From Candidatus Carbonibacillus altaicus (GTDB lineage: Bacteria; Bacillota; Bacilli; Thermicanales; DSM-22653): a DNA stretch of 52,245 bases. Made by a program: the position numbers and the translations under genes. The stretch covers positions 1 to 52,245 of the forward strand of contig PEBX01000014.1 of the NCBI GenBank assembly GCA_003050645.1, given 5' to 3'. The notes below the pieces were generated by a model. That model was not told where the DNA came from. It searched no databases and was given only the letters and a program-made list of their open reading frames with translations. Positions 51,520-52,245 of this stretch are shown one piece after another (within the stretch, counting starts at the first letter, position 1; the number at the start of each line of letters is the position of its first letter).

Positions 51520-52245
51520 TTAAGCATTTAAAACCTGCCGGTACAGCGCCTCATACGCTGAAATTTTTTCATCTAGTGCAAAATACTTAAAAGCACGCCG
51601 GCGTCCTGCCTCTCCCAAAGCAGCAGCTTGCCGCCAGTCGCCTAAAACTTTAAGAAGCGCTTCTGCCAACGCGGCTATGTCCCCGACCGGCACGAGATAA
51701 CCGGTTTCTCCATCCACGACGACTTCCGGAAGTCCCCCGCTCTTCGTTGCCACCACCGGAAGGCCACAAGCCATCGCCTCAAGGGCAGACAAGCCAAAGC
51801 TTTCCGTCTCGGATGGTAAGACAAATACATCAGCACGGACCAGATAAGGTCGAACATCGGTCACATTGCCTACCCATTCAATATCTTCTTTGATGCCCAG
51901 ATGCTCGGCCAACATTTTCACCTGCGCCAATTCGGGCCCATCGCCGATTAGAAGAAGTCGGACCGGAAGTCGCTGCCGAACGCGGTAAAATGCCTGCACA
52001 AGATCCGGCACACGCTTGATCGGGCGAAAATTGGACACATGAACGATCAATTGGGTCGCTTGACCGCTGCTGTTTTGCTTCTCGCGGGCATGGGGATCGA
52101 TAAATCCGCTGTGTCGCATCTCGTGGGCATGGGGATCGATAAAATTGTGAATAACATGGATCGGCCTATGCAGCTCCCCTTCAGAAAAAAGCCGCTCGGT
52201 TTCCCGCTTTAGCCAGTTCGACACCGTCGTCACCGCATCGCTTTG
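51520..52245 (-). CDS. bshA: Bacillithiol glycosyltransferase BshA, 5' end outside window
   Basis: 242 codons of a GT4 (GT-B) glycosyltransferase running off the right edge. Seen: SDAVTTVSNWLKRET, VSNFRPIKRVPDLVQAF, LLLIGDGPELAQVKMLAEHLGI, and the donor site LPSETESFGLSALEAMACGLPVVATKSGGLPEVV. BshA joins GlcNAc from UDP-GlcNAc to malate. The VSNFRPIKR and TESFGLSALEAMA motifs and the adjacent BshB2 support BshA. A 39-bp direct duplication near the N-terminus (52081-52143) gives two copies of FIDPHA(H/R)E where the family has one. Confidence 0.9.
   Translation of the reverse strand, partial: QSDAVTTVSNWLKRETERLFSEGELHRPIHVIHNFIDPHAHEMRHSGFIDPHAREKQNSSGQATQLIVHVSNFRPIKRVPDLVQAFYRVRQRLPVRLLLIGDGPELAQVKMLAEHLGIKEDIEWVGNVTDVRPYLVRADVFVLPSETESFGLSALEAMACGLPVVATKSGGLPEVVVDGETGYLVPVGDIAALAEALLKVLGDWRQAAALGEAGRRRAFKYFALDEKISAYEALYRQVLNA
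52081..52143. repeat. 39-bp in-frame duplication inside bshA
   Basis: CTCGCGGGCATGGGGATCG(ATAAA) at 52081-52104 recurs with one change at 52120-52143. The 39-bp step adds 13 residues (FIDPHAREKQNSS next to FIDPHAHEMRHSG). Confidence 0.92.

Noticed and set aside
1-52245. tRNA or rRNA genes
   Set aside because: I saw no cloverleaf with a TTCGA-type T-loop nor rRNA sequence; a tRNAscan run would be needed to exclude them fully.

Overview
The window reads as chromosome of an endospore-forming member of the Bacilli. The evidence is gene order and content: rpsU - yqfC - yqfD - phoH - pgpH(yqfF) - ybeY - dgkA - cdd - era - yqzL - recO - glyQ - glyS - ... - ccpN - PDRP(yqfL) - dnaG - sigA - ... - trmK - nif3 follows the Bacillus/Geobacillus 'yqf' region almost gene for gene. 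Spore genes (sleB, yqfC, yqfD), bacillithiol genes (bshA, bshB2) and strong AGGAGG ribosome sites agree with this. Base composition looks close to even by eye. Starts at GTG or TTG are frequent. I do not name a species. Almost everything is on the minus strand; the only well-supported plus-strand genes are typA and a panE-like reductase.

Layout from left to right. 1-388: edge of an IS200/IS605-type element. 417-3504: yisL and a penicillin-acylase-family enzyme. 3981-6789: a thiol-redox cluster (two TlpA/ResA-like thioredoxins, an unidentified membrane protein, ccdA). 7202-7984: sleB. 8183-16178: a long minus-strand run that, read 5' to 3', is an LpdD-like gene, moaC, moeA, mobB, moaE, tatC, moaD and a FecCD/BtuFCD-type ABC importer. 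It joins molybdenum-cofactor synthesis to Tat export and perhaps oxyanion or metal uptake. 16368-19694: htrA, nif3, trmK. 20064-21923: typA, converging on an acyl-CoA dehydrogenase. 23122-27041: a membrane protein, then sigA and dnaG. 27288-31563: ppdK, its regulatory kinase/phosphorylase PDRP, and ccpN. 31851-34890: a MarR / HlyD / DHA2-MFS efflux operon like Bacillus yhbI-yhbJ-yhcA. 35014-38727: glyS and glyQ behind a complete T-box leader. 38779-48983: recO to rpsU. 49172-50089: panE-like. 50235-52245: a YojF-BshB2 fusion and bshA, which runs off the right edge.

The core genes are ordinary. The unusual material lies in the spacers and at gene ends. (i) At least ten intergenic regions carry short tandem repeats (10, 11, 13, 17 or 42 bp), often between promoter and ribosome site. 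Similar in-frame repeats give charged or duplicated tails in TatC, PgpH and BshA. (ii) A two-hairpin dispersed repeat of about 60-80 bp occurs three times, always between genes and always in the same orientation, and its 5' arm occurs once more alone. (iii) The PDRP gene has no ATG/GTG/TTG at its expected start; an ATC sits at ideal distance from AGGAGG. (iv) A 20-codon leader ORF containing Cys-Cys overlaps the start of the bacillithiol deacetylase fusion by ATGA. (v) There are domain fusions (YojF-BshB2, DgkA with a membrane domain), and an IS200-type transposase in which the first His of the HUH motif is Arg.
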